6,338 nucleotides of DNA. Source: an uncultured Collinsella sp. (GTDB taxonomy: Bacteria; Actinomycetota; Coriobacteriia; Coriobacteriales; Coriobacteriaceae). The notes under the pieces were generated by a model, which saw only the letters and a program-made list of their open reading frames with translations, did not search any database and was not told the origin of the DNA. Position numbers and translations under genes: made by a program. Location of the stretch: assembly GCA_900548565.1 (NCBI GenBank), contig URKV01000104.1, positions 1-6,338 of the forward strand, given 5' to 3'. Positions 4,845-6,338 of the stretch are shown here, in pieces. Numbering within the stretch: position 1 is the stretch's first letter; every line of letters begins with the position of its first letter.

Positions 4845-5573
4845 ATGGGTTACATGCTCGAGACGCGCGGGCTCACCAAGCGCTTCGGCCGCGGCGACCA
4901 AGCGCAGGATGCCGTGGCCGACGTGAGCCTTCATATCCGCGAGGGCGAGGTGTACGGGCTGCTCGGTCCCAACGGCGCCGGCAAGTCGACAACGCTCAAG
5001 ATGATCTGCGGGATGCTGCGGCCGACGGCCGGGGAGATCCTCTTTGCCGGGCACGCCTGGCGCCGCGAGGACCTCTACGCAATCGGCAGCCTCATCGAGG
5101 AGGCGCCGCTCTACCCCAACCTCACCGCGCGCGAGAACCTGCGCGTGCGCACCACGCTGCTGGGCCTTCCCGAGAGCCGCGTAGATGAGGTGCTCGCCGC
5201 CGTGGACCTCGCGGACACCGGGAAGAAGCGCGCCGGGCGCTTCTCGATGGGCATGCGGCAGCGCCTGGGGCTCGCGCTGGCGCTGATCGCCCGGCCACGC
5301 CTGCTCGTGCTCGACGAGCCCACCAACGGCCTCGACCCCATCGGCATCGAGGAGCTGCGCGACCAGATCCGCGGCTTCGCGGCGGCGGGCACGACGGTAA
5401 TCGTCTCGAGCCACATCCTCTCCGAGGTGCAGCAGATGGCGGACACCATCGGCATCATCTACGGGGGGCGCCTCGCCTACGAGGATGCGCTTCGACCCGG
5501 GCAGGACCTCGAGGAACTCTTCATGAGCGTCTGCCGGGAGGGGCGACGAGCGCGCGGGGAGGTGGCGGCATGA
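4845..5573 (+). CDS. lanF: Lantibiotic-immunity-type ABC transporter ATPase (LanF/BcrA-like)
   Basis: A complete 242-residue ATPase. Walker A is GPNGAGKST (41-49), the signature is SMGMRQR (134-140) in place of LSGGQ, Walker B is LLVLDEP (153-159), the D-loop is GLDP (162-165) and the switch His is His190 (VSSHILSE). Where most ABC ATPases have a Q-loop it has SLIEEAPLYPNLTARENL (82-99), i.e. Glu. This E-loop is a known trait of LanF immunity and BcrA-like bacitracin-resistance ATPases. These energise export of lantibiotics or other cell-envelope peptides from the membrane, protecting producers or neighbours. It overlaps the permease gene by ATGA (5570-5573), so the two are translationally coupled. 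Codons are dominated by G/C third positions, more so than in the genes to the left. Confidence 0.9.
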   Translation: MGYMLETRGLTKRFGRGDQAQDAVADVSLHIREGEVYGLLGPNGAGKSTTLKMICGMLRPTAGEILFAGHAWRREDLYAIGSLIEEAPLYPNLTARENLRVRTTLLGLPESRVDEVLAAVDLADTGKKRAGRFSMGMRQRLGLALALIARPRLLVLDEPTNGLDPIGIEELRDQIRGFAAAGTTVIVSSHILSEVQQMADTIGIIYGGRLAYEDALRPGQDLEELFMSVCREGRRARGEVAA

Positions 5574-6288
5574 CGGGCGAGAAAGGCGGCCTGCTCGCGG
5601 GCCTGCGCGCTGAGGCCCTGAAGTCGCGCCACGCGGCACCGGTTCGCCTGGCCGTGCTCATGGCGCTGCCGATGCCGTTGCTCGGCGCGATGCCCTACCG
5701 GGGCGTGCAGATCTTCAGCGCGTGGAACTACTGGTATGCGCTCTTCCTGCCCGTGGCTCTCTCGCTCGTGGTGGCTTGCGTCGCGCGGGCGGACGCGCGC
5801 ACGCGGATGCGGGGGCTTCTAGGCCTGGGCTTCCCGCTCGGGCGCGCCTGGTGGGCCAAGGCGCTCTGGTGCCTCGCGCTTTGCACGCTCTCGAACCTCG
5901 TGGTCTTCGGCATCTACCTCGCGGGCTCGGCGTTCTCCTCGCAGGGCCTCACGGCCGCGGGCACGCTCACGATGCTCCTCTGCGCGCTCGCCAACACGGT
6001 GACCGCGGCGTGGATGATCCCCGCAGGGCTCTTCCTCACGGCGCGGCTCGGCATGCTCGCGGGCATCTTCTGCCCGCTCGCCGCGCAGCTCGTGGGTGGG
6101 TTCGCCTGGTCGCTGATGCCGCTGCCGCAGCTCTTTCCGCCGTCGGCGAGCATGGTCATCCCCACGAGTTTCATCCCCGTGCTGCCGAGCGGCGAGCCAC
6201 TCGCCGCGGACATGGCGCTCGGCGGGGCGCTCACGGCGGACGGCATGCTCACACTGGCGGGCCTTGCGGTCTGCGCGCTCGCGTTCGC
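5570..6288 (+). CDS. lanE: Lantibiotic-immunity ABC permease, MutE/EpiE type (3' end lost to adapter)
   Basis: The frame starts at ATG 5570, overlapping the ATPase stop, and stays open to the window end. About 239 genomic residues are present. The N-terminal LRAEALKSRH (12-21) is the 'E.LK.K' opening of this family. FSAWNYWYALFLP (49-61) matches its conserved 'FNWWY..LLP' core. Hydrophobic segments lie at about 25-42, 53-72, 98-121, 131-156, 158-180 and 226-240, giving six helices as expected for LanE. After residue 239 the reading continues into Nextera adapter (LLYTSDAADD...), which is not protein sequence. MutE/EpiE permeases have about 240-250 residues, so only the last few codons are missing. 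A LanG partner would be expected next, beyond the contig end. A long frame at 5722-6309 in another register is a shadow. Confidence 0.88.
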
Positions 6289-6338
6289 CTGTCTCTTATA
6301 CACATCTGACGCTGCCGACGATCTTACGCGTGTAGATC
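6289..6338. other. Illumina Nextera adapter read-through (not genomic)
   Basis: CTGTCTCTTATACACATCT (6289-6307) is the reverse complement of the Tn5 mosaic end. GACGCTGCCGACGA (6308-6321) is the Nextera read-1-side adapter as seen in read-through, 6322-6329 (TCTTACGC) occupies the i5 index slot, and GTGTAGATC (6330-6338) starts the P5 primer complement. The index reverse complement GCGTAAGA matches, from memory, i5 S517/N517. Confidence 0.97.

Noticed and set aside
4749..5639. 296-codon minus-strand frame opposite the ABC ATPase
   Set aside because: It is a shadow of high-G+C codon structure; the plus strand carries Walker A/B, signature and H-loop.
5722..6309. 195-codon plus-strand frame in the permease region
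   Set aside because: It is Arg/Ala/Gly/His-rich out-of-register reading of the membrane permease and ends inside adapter sequence.
1..6338. CRISPR array, tRNA, rRNA or intact transposase
   Set aside because: No regularly spaced repeats, cloverleaf, rRNA segment or transposase motif was seen on either strand.

Overview
The window looks like accessory, partly decayed chromosome from a fairly high-G+C bacterium that uses strong AAGGAGG-type ribosome sites. A gut or oral Actinobacterium of the Coriobacteriia type, or a high-G+C Firmicute, would fit. This is inferred from gene families and base composition only; there is no rRNA or tRNA to anchor it. The last 50 bases are not genomic: they read as Illumina Nextera adapter, so the window is the end of an untrimmed assembly contig.

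Left part (1-2590): after the last 20 codons of an unidentified plus-strand gene comes a leftward operon of an alpha/beta hydrolase (140-1111) and a carboxymuconolactone decarboxylase-cupin fusion (1114-1881). A short relic resembling the C-terminus of a flavodoxin-type reductase lies upstream (1946-2044). A MerR regulator (2150-2590) is divergently transcribed, and the region between contains a MerR-style promoter with a perfect dyad in a 19-bp spacer, facing the operon. The likely reading is a stimulus-responsive MerR switch driving small-molecule redox or detoxification enzymes.

Middle (2603-4220): a broken DUF4143-type ATPase gene sits beside a perfect 19-bp inverted repeat. It is followed by a YjdF (DUF2992) gene with a long structured leader, a good candidate for the yjdF-class azaaromatic riboswitch. 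A leftward gene at 3770-4219 resembles type III toxin-antitoxin RNases (ToxN/AbiQ/TenpN group). It has an extended -10 promoter about 150 bp upstream, a hairpin-rich leader where an RNA antitoxin would be expected, and a clear terminator.

Right part (4220-6338): a 33-codon N-terminal fragment of a TetR regulator with an intact palindromic operator, then a more G+C-rich lantibiotic-immunity ABC transporter. The ATPase (LanF type, E-loop) overlaps the permease (MutE/EpiE type) by ATGA. The permease is cut by adapter sequence just before its natural end. No lantibiotic precursor or modification enzyme is visible.

Overall theme: several small response or defence modules separated by three gene relics (flavodoxin, ATPase, TetR), indicating repeated deletion in this stretch. 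The best leads for new biology are the leader of the type III-like toxin and the duplicated GTTTCGAAAC palindrome in front of the ATPase relic.
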